A stretch of DNA of 64,000 nucleotides, taken from contig NZ_BCUF01000032.1 of the NCBI RefSeq assembly GCF_001591145.1, positions 1-64,000 of the forward strand, read 5' to 3'. Both the position numbers and the translations under genes were made by a program. Positions within the stretch are counted from its first letter, which is position 1. The number at the start of each line of letters is the position of its first letter. Below are positions 50,441 through 60,029 of the stretch, in pieces. A model generated the notes under the pieces. The model searched no databases. It was not told the DNA's origin and was given only the letters and a program-made list of their open reading frames with translations. Origin of the DNA: Vibrio harveyi NBRC 15634 = ATCC 14126 = KCTC 12724. GTDB taxonomy: Bacteria > Pseudomonadota > Gammaproteobacteria > Enterobacterales > Vibrionaceae.

Positions 50441-50464
50441 AGACCTGCCAATAGTGGCAGGTCT
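50441..50464 (-). terminator. Terminator after argG
   Basis: AGACCTGCCA/TGGCAGGTCT, a perfect 10-bp stem with ATAG loop, preceded by A-rich DNA that becomes T-rich on the minus strand. It is 27 bp beyond the argG stop. Confidence 0.8.
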
Positions 50465-50490
50465 CTTATCTTATAAGACGTTAAATTGGC

Positions 50491-51705
50491 TTATTTTTTC
50501 TGGCTGTTCAGCGCACGGATACGGCTTGATAGTGAGTAAAGACGGATAAAGCCTTCAGCATGGCTTTGGTCATAAACTTCATCTTCACCAAAAGTAGCAA
50601 ACTCTTCAGAGTACAAACTGTTATCCGAACGTTTTTGCGTTACCGTTGCGTGACCTTTGTAAAGCTTCACAACCACTTCGCCATTCACGTCTTGCGCGAG
50701 CTCTTCAGAAGCCGCAAGAATAGACTTGCACAGCGGCGTGAACCAACGACCATCATAAACAAGGTGCGATGCTTTCAGACCAAGCTCCTCGCGGAATTCA
50801 AATGACGCTTTATCCAGCACCAGTTGCTCTACCGCACGCAGTGCTTCCATCATGATGGTGCCCCCCGGAGTTTCGTAACAACCACGAGACTTCATTCCCA
50901 CTAGACGGTTTTCGACAATATCGATACGACCAACACCGTGCTTCGCACCTTTTTCGTTTAGGTAAACCAACGCGTTATATGGTGTCATCGCTTCACCGTC
51001 TACCTCAACAACTTCACCTTTCGCTACTTTTAACGTCACGGTTTCTGCTTCATTCGGTGCTTGCTCTGGGTCTACAGTCCAAGCCCAGCAATCTTCATTT
51101 GGCGCGTTCCATGTATCTTCTAGAACGCCACCTTCAGTAGAAATGTGCCATGCGTTCGCATCACGCGAGTAAATCTTAGTAAGAGATGCTGAACAAGGAA
51201 TGTTACGCTCTGCTAGGTAATCTAAGCACTCTTCACGGCTCACTAGATCCCATTCACGCCAAGGCGCAATAACATGCAGATCTGGTGCTAGTGCTGCAAA
51301 TGCACCTTCAAAACGTACTTGGTCATTACCTTTACCTGTACAACCATGGCACAGAGCGTCTGCGCCCACTTTACGTGCAACTTCAACCTGCGCTTTGGCA
51401 ATGATTGGACGCGCCATTGATGTACCTAGTAAGTATTTACCTTCGTAGTAAGCACCGGTTTTTAGCGTAGGGTAAATGTAATCCGCTACCATTTCTTCTT
51501 TCAGATCAGCGATGTAACATTCAGAAGCACCAGAAGCTTTTGCTTTCGCTTCAATACCTTCTAGCTCCTCTGCACCTTGACCAACATCGGCAACGAAAGC
51601 TACTACTTCACAGTCGTAGTTCTCTTTTAGCCACGGGATGATTACTGAAGTATCTAGACCGCCTGAGTATGCGACTACCACTTTATTTACGTTCACTTTG
51701 CTCAT
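50491..51705 (-). CDS. argG: Argininosuccinate synthase
   Basis: Condenses citrulline and aspartate with ATP. 404 residues of the type I family. PP-loop VVAYSGGLDTSVI (11-23) and citrulline/aspartate sites with CHGCTGKGNDQVRFE and APWREWDL are visible. It is complete. It lies 90 bp after argB in argCBG; a hairpin terminator follows. Confidence 0.98.
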   Translation of the reverse strand: MSKVNVNKVVVAYSGGLDTSVIIPWLKENYDCEVVAFVADVGQGAEELEGIEAKAKASGASECYIADLKEEMVADYIYPTLKTGAYYEGKYLLGTSMARPIIAKAQVEVARKVGADALCHGCTGKGNDQVRFEGAFAALAPDLHVIAPWREWDLVSREECLDYLAERNIPCSASLTKIYSRDANAWHISTEGGVLEDTWNAPNEDCWAWTVDPEQAPNEAETVTLKVAKGEVVEVDGEAMTPYNALVYLNEKGAKHGVGRIDIVENRLVGMKSRGCYETPGGTIMMEALRAVEQLVLDKASFEFREELGLKASHLVYDGRWFTPLCKSILAASEELAQDVNGEVVVKLYKGHATVTQKRSDNSLYSEEFATFGEDEVYDQSHAEGFIRLYSLSSRIRALNSQKK

Positions 51706-51795
51706 GTTTTTTCTCCAAACTTAACTGGCGCTGCTCTCGGCGGTCAGTGCCAACCACTTCCTAATGTTCAATTCTTTAACTGGTTTGCTTCTGCT

Positions 51796-52587
51796 CTATT
51801 GCGGCAGAAATTGCGTTCCGATACTTTCACCCGCGAATAGCTGGGTCAGTTTCTCTGGGTAACGCCATGTCGCAACTTCGATAGGACGACCAAGATCATT
51901 GGCAGCCTCCAAAGCGGCTTTAACTTTGACGATCATACCGTCGGTGATCACTTGCCCTTTGATCAATGCATCGGCTTCTTGCTCGGATAGCGTTTTGATC
52001 AGGTGACCTTTGCCATCGAGTACACCGCTAACATCAGACAGAAGTACTAACTCCGCATCTAACGCACCGGCCACTGCAACAGCGGCTTGGTCAGCATTCA
52101 CATTCATCATCTGACCTTTTTCAGTCAGACCAATTGAGCTGATGATCGGCAATGCGTCTGCGTTTAGCACCGCTTGTAATAGGGTTGAATCACCCGGTGA
52201 TGCTTTACCTACTGCGCCTAGCTCTGGGTCCAGCTCTTCAACATGACATAGCCCACCATCAGCGAGACTAAGACCTACAGCGTTTAGACCATCCGCAATC
52301 GCTTGACCTTGAAGCAATTTGTTTGCTGTACCCGCAAGCGCACCTGCAATCACAGGAATTTGCTCATAAGGCGTTACGCGAAGACCGTTTTTCTTAACGG
52401 TTTCAAGCTGAAGCTTTGCCATCAATTCATCAACTAGGTAGCCACCGCCATGAACGATGGCGATTTGTCGCTGTGCCGACTTTTGGTAAGCCGCAATGGC
52501 ACCAAACAGTTGGCTTAAGGTTTGAGTGCAAGATAGGGCTGCACCACCGAGCTTAATGACTAAAGGAGCTTGATTGGTTTGCGTCAT
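51796..52587 (-). CDS. argB: Acetylglutamate kinase
   Basis: 263 residues from the ATG at 52587, which has GAGGG eight bases upstream; the frame to 52605 is less likely. Amino-acid kinase fold: VIKLGGAAL at the N-terminus, HGGGYLVDEL, ISSIGLTEKGQMMNVNADQAA and SDVSGVLD. It phosphorylates N-acetylglutamate. The short N-terminus without the arginine-sensing helix suggests an arginine-insensitive enzyme, as in enterobacteria. It starts 21 bp after the argC stop. Confidence 0.97.
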   Translation of the reverse strand: MTQTNQAPLVIKLGGAALSCTQTLSQLFGAIAAYQKSAQRQIAIVHGGGYLVDELMAKLQLETVKKNGLRVTPYEQIPVIAGALAGTANKLLQGQAIADGLNAVGLSLADGGLCHVEELDPELGAVGKASPGDSTLLQAVLNADALPIISSIGLTEKGQMMNVNADQAAVAVAGALDAELVLLSDVSGVLDGKGHLIKTLSEQEADALIKGQVITDGMIVKVKAALEAANDLGRPIEVATWRYPEKLTQLFAGESIGTQFLPQ

Positions 52588-52608
52588 CGCATTTCCCTCT
52601 TTCAACGA

Positions 52609-53613
52609 CTACAGCAACGCTGTCAGTTCTGGGTAACCGTAATGAATATTGAGACATTGCATCGCTTGACTCGATGCACCTTTAAGTAGGTTGTCGATCG
52701 CCGAAATCACAATGATGTGTTCGCCTTGTACCTTCCAGCCGATATCACAAAAAGGCGTATTTTCGACATCCTGAATACGTGGAATACCGTCACCTTTAAG
52801 GCGAACCGCTGGCTTGCCTTGGTAAGCTTGTTCAAACGCTTGTACCACTTGTGCTTCCGTCACACCTTGTGCCAATTTCATCGTGATAGTGGCAAGAATG
52901 CCGCGTTTGAAGTTGCCTAGGTGTGGAGTAAAAATCACATCGCAACCTAAATGCTGAGCAATCTCTGGTTGATGACGATGGTTAAAGACACCGTAAGGTT
53001 GCAAGCTCACTTCGCAGAAGCTGTTAACCATGGAAGCTTTACGCCCTGCACCTGATACACCACTGGTTGCATTAATCACAGGCCATTGGTTGGTATCCAG
53101 TAATGCGTGTTCTAATAAAGGTTTGATTGCAAGCTGTGAAGCGGTTGGGTAGCAACCTGCCACTGCAATCAAAGGAGTGGTTTTTATTGATTCTTGGTTC
53201 CACTCTGCTAAGCCGTATGCTGCTTTATCTAGCCAGTTGTTATATTGATGTTCGAAGCCATAAAAGGTGTCGTAGAAGCCTTCGCTTTTCACACGAAATG
53301 CACCAGATAAATCGAATACCTGACATCCCGCCTCTAAGAAGATAGGAGCTAAGTCATGGCTCACTTCATGTGCCGTTGCCAGAAAGACCACATCAGACAC
53401 TTGAGCAACTTGCTCAGGGTCAGTCAGTGGTGAAACTGGCATATCAATCACACCCGCTAGCTTGCCGTGCAATTGAGCAATATTCTTTCCTGCATCTACG
53501 CTATTGGCGGAAACGTATAAACCTGATAGCGTGAGTTCAGGGTGTTTGTTGACCATTAAAGCCAACTCTGCGCCGGTGTAGCCGCTGGCTCCGATAATCG
53601 TGGTTTTTAGCAT
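52609..53613 (-). CDS. argC: N-acetyl-gamma-glutamyl-phosphate reductase
   Basis: 334 residues. N-terminal NADP site IIGASGYTGAEL (5-16), catalytic Cys in VAGCYPTASQLAI (about residue 155) and HRHQPEIAQHLG substrate region. It is the third step of arginine synthesis. It is the first gene of argCBG, divergent from argE across 144 bp containing ArgR boxes. Confidence 0.98.
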   Translation of the reverse strand: MLKTTIIGASGYTGAELALMVNKHPELTLSGLYVSANSVDAGKNIAQLHGKLAGVIDMPVSPLTDPEQVAQVSDVVFLATAHEVSHDLAPIFLEAGCQVFDLSGAFRVKSEGFYDTFYGFEHQYNNWLDKAAYGLAEWNQESIKTTPLIAVAGCYPTASQLAIKPLLEHALLDTNQWPVINATSGVSGAGRKASMVNSFCEVSLQPYGVFNHRHQPEIAQHLGCDVIFTPHLGNFKRGILATITMKLAQGVTEAQVVQAFEQAYQGKPAVRLKGDGIPRIQDVENTPFCDIGWKVQGEHIIVISAIDNLLKGASSQAMQCLNIHYGYPELTALL

Positions 53614-53673
53614 TACATGACATCCATATACTTAAGGCTCAAAATGACTATTCATATTTAATTTTTGCTTTAT

Positions 53674-53712
53674 TTTGATTTTTTATTCATTAAATATGAT
53701 TTAATATGTGTT
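53674..53712. promoter_or_regulatory. ArgR operator in the argC-argE divergent promoter
   Basis: TGATTTTTTATTCA (53676-53689) matches the core TGAATWWWWATTCA at 13 of 14 positions. A second, weaker box begins with TGATT at 53697, exactly 21 bp further. An additional ATTCA half-site lies at 53650. Paired boxes with 3-bp separation are the established ArgR geometry, so argCBG and argE are probably repressed by arginine together. Confidence 0.7.
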
Positions 53713-53757
53713 TTACATTTTTGTGCTCTGTCTGTCAATAGGAGAATTGAAGAATCC

Positions 53758-54894
53758 ATGCAATTACCAAGTTTTCTAGAGGTCTATGAAGGACTGATCA
53801 GTACCTCTTCGATCAGCTCAACCGATCCAAGTTGGGATCAAGGCAATGCCAAAGTGATCGAGAAGCTAGCTTCTTGGTTTAAAGATCTTGGCTTCAGTGT
53901 TGAAGTGATCGAAGTGGAGCCAGGCAAACACAATATGATTGCACGTATGGGTGAAGGTGAAGGCGGTCTACTTCTCGCAGGTCACAGCGACACAGTGCCA
54001 TTTGATGAAGGACGTTGGAGTTTTGACCCACATAAGCTGACCGAAAAAGACAACCGCTTTTACGGTTTGGGTACTGCTGATATGAAAGGCTTCTTTGCCT
54101 TTATTTATGAAGCGGTAAAGAAAATCGACTGGAGTAAGCAAACCAAGCCGCTTTATGTATTGGCGACCTGTGATGAAGAAACCACCATGCTAGGTGCCCG
54201 TCATTTCACTGAGAATGCGCCTTTTAAGCCGGATTACTGCATCATTGGCGAACCCACCAGCCTCGTACCAATTCGAGGTCATAAAGGGCATGTGGCAAAT
54301 GCCATTCGCGTAACAGGCAAGTCCGGTCATTCGTCTGATCCTGCGCTCGGCATCAACGCAATTGAAATAATGCATGAAGTCATGTTTGCCATGATGCAAC
54401 TGCGCGACAAATTGGTTAAAGAGTATCACCATCCGGGTTTTGCTATTCCAAGCCCTACCCTAAACCTTGGTCATATCCATGGTGGTGACAGCGCAAACCG
54501 TATTTGCGGTTGCTGTGAACTGCATTATGACGTTCGTCCTCTTCCTGGCATTAGCCTTGATGGTTTAGAGAACATGCTGCGCGGAGCATTGAAAGAAGTC
54601 GAAGCGAAATGGCCAGGGCGATTAGAAATTATTCCCCTGCACGAGCCAATTCCGGGTTACGAATGTCAACACGATCACCCATTTATTGGTGGTGTTGAAG
54701 AGATCTGTCAAACCAGCTCAGAAACCGTCAACTACTGTACTGAAGCGCCATTTCTGCAGCAACTGTGTCCAACCTTAGTTCTAGGTCCCGGTTCAATTGA
54801 TCAAGCTCATCAACCAGATGAGTTCCTCTCTTTCGACTTTATCGACCCAACCATCGACGTGTTATCACGTGCGATGGTGAAATATTGTTGTTAG
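53758..54894 (+). CDS. argE: Acetylornithine deacetylase
   Basis: 378 residues from MQLPSFLEVYEGLISTSSISS; the frame to 53665 would run through the ArgR operator and is rejected. M20 metallopeptidase fold with zinc/cobalt ligands: His in LLAGHSDTVPF, Asp in GLGTADMKGF, Glu pair in ATCDEETTMLGA, and a late His (GSIDQAHQPDEFL). It releases acetate to give ornithine. Confidence 0.97.
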   Translation: MQLPSFLEVYEGLISTSSISSTDPSWDQGNAKVIEKLASWFKDLGFSVEVIEVEPGKHNMIARMGEGEGGLLLAGHSDTVPFDEGRWSFDPHKLTEKDNRFYGLGTADMKGFFAFIYEAVKKIDWSKQTKPLYVLATCDEETTMLGARHFTENAPFKPDYCIIGEPTSLVPIRGHKGHVANAIRVTGKSGHSSDPALGINAIEIMHEVMFAMMQLRDKLVKEYHHPGFAIPSPTLNLGHIHGGDSANRICGCCELHYDVRPLPGISLDGLENMLRGALKEVEAKWPGRLEIIPLHEPIPGYECQHDHPFIGGVEEICQTSSETVNYCTEAPFLQQLCPTLVLGPGSIDQAHQPDEFLSFDFIDPTIDVLSRAMVKYCC

Positions 54895-54916
54895 TCGCAT
54901 TCTGTACTTTCCTCAC

Positions 54917-54940
54917 AATGCAGCTCGATTGAGCTGCATT
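54917..54940 (+). terminator. Terminator after argE
   Basis: AATGCAGCTC/GAGCTGCATT with GATT loop, followed by TTGTT, 22 bp after the stop. Confidence 0.8.
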
Positions 54941-55172
54941 TTGTTATCTTCGCCACTATTCTTCTAGCACGCTATATCCTTCTTTAAGCGGCAATTTTGT
55001 AATTAATTTTCACTTCGAGTGGCATAAGCTGACCTAATTTTGCTCTAAATCAGGTCAGCAGCGGAATAATTGCAAACTTACTCTGCTTTATTTGACTAGA
55101 ACTGGTTATTTTCGCTAGATTGGAGTCTTAACAAGGACAATGGATGTAGTTTTTTTACGAGGCAGGATGACA

Positions 55173-57806
55173 ATGAACGAGAAATACGCCGCACTTAAAA
55201 GCAATGTGCGCATGTTGGGCCACCTTCTGGGTAACACGATTCGTGATGCTCATGGCGAAGAAATCTTCGAGAAAGTGGAAACCATTCGTAAATTATCCAA
55301 ATCGGCTCAAGCTGGAAATAACGCTGACAGAGAAAGCTTAATAGAAGAAATTAAAAGCTTACCAGATGAGCAATTGACGCCAGTGACCCGCGCGTTCAAC
55401 CAATTTCTAAACCTGACCAATATTGCTGAGCAATACCACACCATTTCACGCCATTGTGAAGAGCATATCTGCGAACCTGACGCAATTAATTCGCTGTTCT
55501 CAAAACTAGTGCAAAATGATGTGAGTAAGCTAGACACGGCACAAGCGGTTCGCGATCTGAACATTGAGTTAGTTCTGACTGCGCACCCAACCGAAATCAC
55601 TCGTCGCACTATGATCAACAAGCTTGTAAAGATCAACGAGTGTCTATCTAAGCTAGAGCTGAGCGACCTCTCTTTCAAAGAGCGTAAGAAAACTGAACGC
55701 CGTCTTGAGCAGCTGATCGTTCAAAGCTGGCACTCTGACGTTATTCGTCAACAGCGCCCGACACCGCTTGATGAAGCCAAATGGGGCTTTGCTGTAGTAG
55801 AAAACTCACTATGGGAAGCCGTACCTGACTTCTTACGTGAAATGAACGACCGTCTAAAATCATACCTTGGCGAAGGTCTACCGATTGATGCTCGCCCTGT
55901 GCACTTCTCATCTTGGATGGGTGGTGACCGCGACGGTAACCCATTTGTAACTCACAGCGTAACTCGTGAAGTACTGCTTCTGTCTCGTTGGAAAGCTGCA
56001 GACCTATACCTCAACGACATCAACGAACTGATCAGCGAACTGTCAATGACAGTGTGTAACGACAAAGTTCGAGAGCTTGCGGGTGAAGATCAACACGAAC
56101 CATACCGTGCGATCCTTAAACAGCTACGTTCGCTACTGAACGAAACAAAAGACATTCTCGACGCAAAAGTTCACGGTCAGAAACTGGCAGTCAAAGCGCC
56201 GCTACAAAAAGTAGAGCAGCTTTGGGAACCACTTTACGCGTGTTACCAATCACTAAACGAATGTGGCATGGGCGTGATTGCTAACGGCTCACTGCTGGAT
56301 ACGCTACGCCGTGTTAAAGCATTCGGTATCCACCTAGTTCGTCTCGATATCCGTCAAGAAAGTACGCGTCATGCCGACGTTCTATCTGAACTGACTCGTT
56401 ACCTAGGTATTGGAGACTACGAACAGTGGAGCGAGCAAGATAAGGTAGCTTTCCTAACTAACGAACTCGCATCTAAGCGCCCTCTTCTGCCTCGTGACTG
56501 GGAACCATCGGAACCAGTTAAAGAGGTTTTGGATACCTGTAAGATTGTTGCAGCACAACCTCGCGAAGCATTCGGTGCTTACGTTATCTCAATGGCGCGT
56601 ACCGCTTCTGACGTACTTGCCGTACACCTACTACTTCAAGAAGCAGGTTGCCCTTACCGCATGGACGTTTGTCCTCTGTTCGAAACGCTAGACGATTTGA
56701 ACAACGCAGAAGCGGTAATCAAGCAGCTAATGGGTATCGACCTATACCGCGGCTTTATCCAAAACCACCAAATGGTGATGATCGGCTACTCTGACTCTGC
56801 AAAAGACGCAGGCGTAATGTCAGCAGGTTGGGCGCAATACCATGCGATGGACTCACTGGTTAAGGTTGCAGAAGAAGAAGGTGTAGAACTCACACTATTC
56901 CACGGTCGTGGCGGTACAATTGGTCGTGGTGGTGCGCCAGCACATGCTGCACTACTATCTCAGCCACCTAAGAGTCTGAAAGGCGGCCTGCGCGTAACAG
57001 AGCAAGGCGAAATGATCCGCTTTAAGTTGGGTCTACCTGATGTAGCAGTTAATAGCTTCAACCTGTACGCTAGTGCAATCCTTGAAGCAAACCTACTGCC
57101 GCCACCAGAGCCTAAGCAAGAGTGGCGTGACCTAATGGACGTCTTGTCAGAAGTAAGCTGCGAAGCATACCGTAGTGTAGTTCGTGGCGAGCCAGATTTC
57201 GTGCCTTACTTCCGCCAAGCAACACCGGAGCTTGAGCTAGGTAAACTGCCACTTGGTTCACGACCAGCGAAACGTAATCCAAACGGTGGCGTAGAAAGCT
57301 TGCGTGCGATTCCATGGATCTTCTCTTGGAGCCAAAACCGCTTGGTTCTGCCAGCATGGTTAGGCGCAGGTGAGGCTATTCAGTACTCTGTCGACAAAGG
57401 TCACCAGGCGCTACTGGAAGAGATGTGTCGTGAATGGCCGTTCTTCTCTACTCGTCTAGGCATGCTTGAGATGGTGTACACCAAGTGCAACATGGAAATC
57501 TCTCGCTACTATGATCAACGCCTAGTGGAGAATCAACTTCTACCATTAGGTGATCGACTACGTGAGCAACTCCAGCGTGATATCAAGTCGGTACTAAACG
57601 TAGAGAACAACGAGAACCTAATGCAAAGCGACCCTTGGGGTCTAGAATCTATTCGCCTACGTAACATCTACGTTGAGCCATTGAACATGCTTCAAGCCGA
57701 GTTGCTATACCGAACTCGTCAAACTGAAGAAGCTTCTGCCAATTTAGAAGAAGCATTGATGGTGACGATTGCAGGTATTGCGGCAGGCATGCGTAATACA
57801 GGTTAA
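55173..57806 (+). CDS. ppc: Phosphoenolpyruvate carboxylase
   Basis: Anaplerotic carboxylation of PEP to oxaloacetate. 877 residues from MNEKYAALKSNVRMLG, which fits the E. coli start; ATGs 6 and 33 bp upstream are less likely. Signatures: LVLTAHPTEITRRT with catalytic His (about residue 138), SWMGGDRDGNPFVT, ESTRHADV, GYSDSAKDAGVMSAGW, FHGRGGTIGRGGAP, and the C-terminal RNTG needed for activity. A terminator follows 22 bp after the stop. Confidence 0.98.
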   Translation: MNEKYAALKSNVRMLGHLLGNTIRDAHGEEIFEKVETIRKLSKSAQAGNNADRESLIEEIKSLPDEQLTPVTRAFNQFLNLTNIAEQYHTISRHCEEHICEPDAINSLFSKLVQNDVSKLDTAQAVRDLNIELVLTAHPTEITRRTMINKLVKINECLSKLELSDLSFKERKKTERRLEQLIVQSWHSDVIRQQRPTPLDEAKWGFAVVENSLWEAVPDFLREMNDRLKSYLGEGLPIDARPVHFSSWMGGDRDGNPFVTHSVTREVLLLSRWKAADLYLNDINELISELSMTVCNDKVRELAGEDQHEPYRAILKQLRSLLNETKDILDAKVHGQKLAVKAPLQKVEQLWEPLYACYQSLNECGMGVIANGSLLDTLRRVKAFGIHLVRLDIRQESTRHADVLSELTRYLGIGDYEQWSEQDKVAFLTNELASKRPLLPRDWEPSEPVKEVLDTCKIVAAQPREAFGAYVISMARTASDVLAVHLLLQEAGCPYRMDVCPLFETLDDLNNAEAVIKQLMGIDLYRGFIQNHQMVMIGYSDSAKDAGVMSAGWAQYHAMDSLVKVAEEEGVELTLFHGRGGTIGRGGAPAHAALLSQPPKSLKGGLRVTEQGEMIRFKLGLPDVAVNSFNLYASAILEANLLPPPEPKQEWRDLMDVLSEVSCEAYRSVVRGEPDFVPYFRQATPELELGKLPLGSRPAKRNPNGGVESLRAIPWIFSWSQNRLVLPAWLGAGEAIQYSVDKGHQALLEEMCREWPFFSTRLGMLEMVYTKCNMEISRYYDQRLVENQLLPLGDRLREQLQRDIKSVLNVENNENLMQSDPWGLESIRLRNIYVEPLNMLQAELLYRTRQTEEASANLEEALMVTIAGIAAGMRNTG

Positions 57807-57828
57807 TCTGATTACATAAAGTTGACTA

Positions 57829-57854
57829 AAAGGCTGAGCGAAATCTCAGCCTTT
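57829..57854 (+). terminator. Terminator after ppc
   Basis: AAAGGCTGAG/CTCAGCCTTT with CGAAAT loop, followed by ATTGTT. Confidence 0.8.
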
Positions 57855-58244
57855 ATTGTTATTCACTAATCACTTCCACTATTCGAACAATGCCGACCTA
57901 GATTATTAATCCAAATAGAAAACAAAAAGTCTCTACACAACAAGATATTTCACTACCAAAAAACACTATTGAGTATTTTATTAGTTTTTTTGGGTAATTT
58001 TGTCCTACTATTCCACTTCATGCTTATTATTTATATACTACTTGCCTGCTGGAAGCTCACAAGTCCAATCAAATAGGCTCCAGCTCGGTGGAAACACCAT
58101 CACTCTAGGTGATAAACGGCTTTAAGGTGACAGGACCAACATTGTTGGTGCTATCTACACATAAAAAACTCAAGCGTCATTAAGAACGCAAATGAAAGTG
58201 TAGCTAGCTTGTTTACAAGTTTATTGACCATTTGGATTGAAGAC
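57855..58244 (+). promoter_or_regulatory. aphA promoter and long leader region
   Basis: About 390 bp without a gene. A LuxR/HapR-like half-conserved site, TATTGAGTATTTTATTAGT, lies at 57967-57985. Downstream, CTAGGTGA (58105-58112) followed by CGG is complementary to the UCACCUAG and CCG of the Qrr small RNAs as I recall them. ACCAACATTGTTGGT (about 58135-58149) forms a hairpin. In V. harveyi and V. cholerae aphA is activated by Qrr RNAs and repressed by LuxR/HapR. The exact transcription start is not known from sequence. Confidence 0.5.
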
Positions 58245-58784
58245 ATGTCATTACCACACGTAATTCTAACTGTACTTAGCACTCGCGACGCTACCGGTTA
58301 CGACATCACTAAAGAATTCTCAGCTAGCATCGGTTACTTCTGGAAAGCAAGCCATCAACAAGTTTATCGTGAACTTAACAAGATGGCTGAGAAAGAGCTG
58401 GTTACTTGCGTACTAGAACCTCAAGAAGGCAAACCAGATCGTAAGGTTTACTCAATCACTGACGCAGGTCGTAGCGCATTGGGCGAGTGGTTCGATCAAC
58501 CAACTGCACACCCAACTGTACGCGACGAATTCTCTGCTAAGCTAATGGCTTGTGCCGTGCAGCCAGCAGCACCGTACCGTGACCAGCTTTCTGAACTTGT
58601 AGAAGAGTCTCGTAAGCTCGTTTCTCACTACAAAGAAATCGAAGCAGCGTACTACGCAACGCCATCAACACTAGACAAGCAAGCACGTCTAGAGCGTCTA
58701 ACACTTCGTCGTAACCTAATGCTACGTGAAGCTTGGATTAACTGGGCAGAAGAAGTACTAACAGAACTTGAAGTGATCGGCTAA
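58245..58784 (+). CDS. aphA: Low-cell-density master regulator AphA (PadR family)
   Basis: 179 residues from MSLPHVILTVLSTRDATGYDI, very close to V. cholerae AphA; an in-frame ATG 36 bp upstream is rejected. Winged-helix PadR domain (about 1-85) with SIGYFWKASHQQVYRELNKM as recognition region, then a C-terminal helical dimer domain (about 95-175) with RLERLTLRRNLML. It is the quorum-sensing regulator dominant at low density; it represses luxR/hapR-type genes and affects virulence and biofilm genes. Confidence 0.97.
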   Translation: MSLPHVILTVLSTRDATGYDITKEFSASIGYFWKASHQQVYRELNKMAEKELVTCVLEPQEGKPDRKVYSITDAGRSALGEWFDQPTAHPTVRDEFSAKLMACAVQPAAPYRDQLSELVEESRKLVSHYKEIEAAYYATPSTLDKQARLERLTLRRNLMLREAWINWAEEVLTELEVIG

Positions 58785-58806
58785 TTCGTCACTTTAAATG
58801 AAACGA

Positions 58807-58834
58807 AAAAGGCTTGCCGATGGGCAAGCCTTTT
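58807..58834. terminator. Terminator between aphA and metF
   Basis: AAAAGGCTTGCC/GGCAAGCCTTTT, 12-bp perfect stem with GATG loop, serving the convergent aphA and metF. Confidence 0.85.
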
Positions 58835-58854
58835 GTTTATCTGGGGAAGGGGCA

Positions 58855-59757
58855 TTAAGCCCCTACTGCAACTTGTGGACGAACACCTAGAGTGTGGCAA
58901 AGTGCATAAGTCATCTCTGCACGGTTCAATGTGTAGAAGTGAAAATCTTTTACACCTTCACGGCTTAATACACGAACCATATCAATTGCTTGGCTTGCAC
59001 CAACCAGCTGACGCGTCACGGGATCATCATCCAAACCTTCAAACTGCTTGCTCATCCAACCTGGTACTTTCACATTATTCTGCGCCGCAAAGCGAGATGC
59101 TTGTTTGAAGTTCGATACTGGCAAGATACCCGGCACAATTTCGACATCAATACCAGCCGCTACACAACGGTCACGGAAGCGCAGGTAAGACTCCACATCA
59201 AAGAAGAACTGAGTAATCGCGCGGTTTGCACCTGCGTCAACTTTACGCTTTAGATTCAGCAGATCCGATTGAGCACTTTTCGCTTCAGGGTGAACTTCTG
59301 GGAATGCCGCTACTGAGATATCGAAATCGTGGCGCGCTTTAAGCAGTTCTACCAAATCCGATGCGTACATATCTGGCGCACCACCACCCGGTGGAATATC
59401 ACCACGTAGCGCTACGATGTTTTTGATACCGTTATTCCAGTAATCGTCAGCAATGTCGATCAATTCATCACGAGTTGCGTCGATACACGTTAGGTGAGGC
59501 GCAGCCACAAGACCTGTTGCCGCTTTGATTTCTTTAATGATCGAATGGGTTCTGTCACGCTCGCCTGAGTTTGCGCCGTATGTGACAGAAACGAATTTTG
59601 GTTGAAGAGTTTTAAGACGATGCACTGAGTTCCACAGTGTTTCTTCCATCTTCTCACTGCTTGGTGGAAAAAACTCAAATGAGACGTTGATGTTGTCTGA
59701 TAGTTCAGCGATATTCTGGTTTAAGGCATCGATGTGCCCTGCATGCGTGTATCCCAT
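58855..59757 (-). CDS. metF: Methylenetetrahydrofolate reductase
   Basis: 300 residues from the ATG at 59757 with GGGAGAG upstream; the frame to 59793 is rejected. FAD TIM barrel: NVSFEFFPPSSEKMEETLW with catalytic Glu, VSVTYGANSGERDRT, LRGDIPPGGGAP, and ITQFFFDVESYLRFRDRC. It makes 5-methyl-THF for methionine synthesis. Tandem MetJ boxes lie 48-72 bp upstream. Confidence 0.97.
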   Translation of the reverse strand: MGYTHAGHIDALNQNIAELSDNINVSFEFFPPSSEKMEETLWNSVHRLKTLQPKFVSVTYGANSGERDRTHSIIKEIKAATGLVAAPHLTCIDATRDELIDIADDYWNNGIKNIVALRGDIPPGGGAPDMYASDLVELLKARHDFDISVAAFPEVHPEAKSAQSDLLNLKRKVDAGANRAITQFFFDVESYLRFRDRCVAAGIDVEIVPGILPVSNFKQASRFAAQNNVKVPGWMSKQFEGLDDDPVTRQLVGASQAIDMVRVLSREGVKDFHFYTLNRAEMTYALCHTLGVRPQVAVGA

Positions 59758-59805
59758 CTTACTCTCCCTGTGGCAACTCCACCACGAAATCAAAATTCCT
59801 CAAAT

Positions 59806-59829
59806 CGACGTTTAGACGTCTATATGTCT
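59806..59829. promoter_or_regulatory. MetJ operator upstream of metF
   Basis: Three consecutive 8-bp met boxes: CGACGTTT, AGACGTCT (perfect) and ATATGTCT. MetJ binds tandem boxes with S-adenosylmethionine as corepressor. Confidence 0.85.
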
Positions 59830-59970
59830 ACAGAATGTATTGAATGCGATTTAATGTCAACCTTGTGATTATGAATTTTTCTCAAGTTCATAATGAGGAT
59901 AGTTCAAGTTCCTTTATGACCAATCCCTAGCCGAACTTCCCAATTCAGTATGGCATTATCTAAATAATAA

Positions 59971-59997
59971 AAAACCCCGGAGATAGTCCGAGGTTTT
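59971..59997 (-). terminator. Terminator after metL
   Basis: AAAACCCCGGA with TCCGAGGTTTT, one mismatch, with A and T runs at both sides, 33 bp after the metL stop. Confidence 0.7.
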
Positions 59998-60029
59998 GTT
60001 GTTGTTCGCAAAAATTGTTTCGGTGAAAT

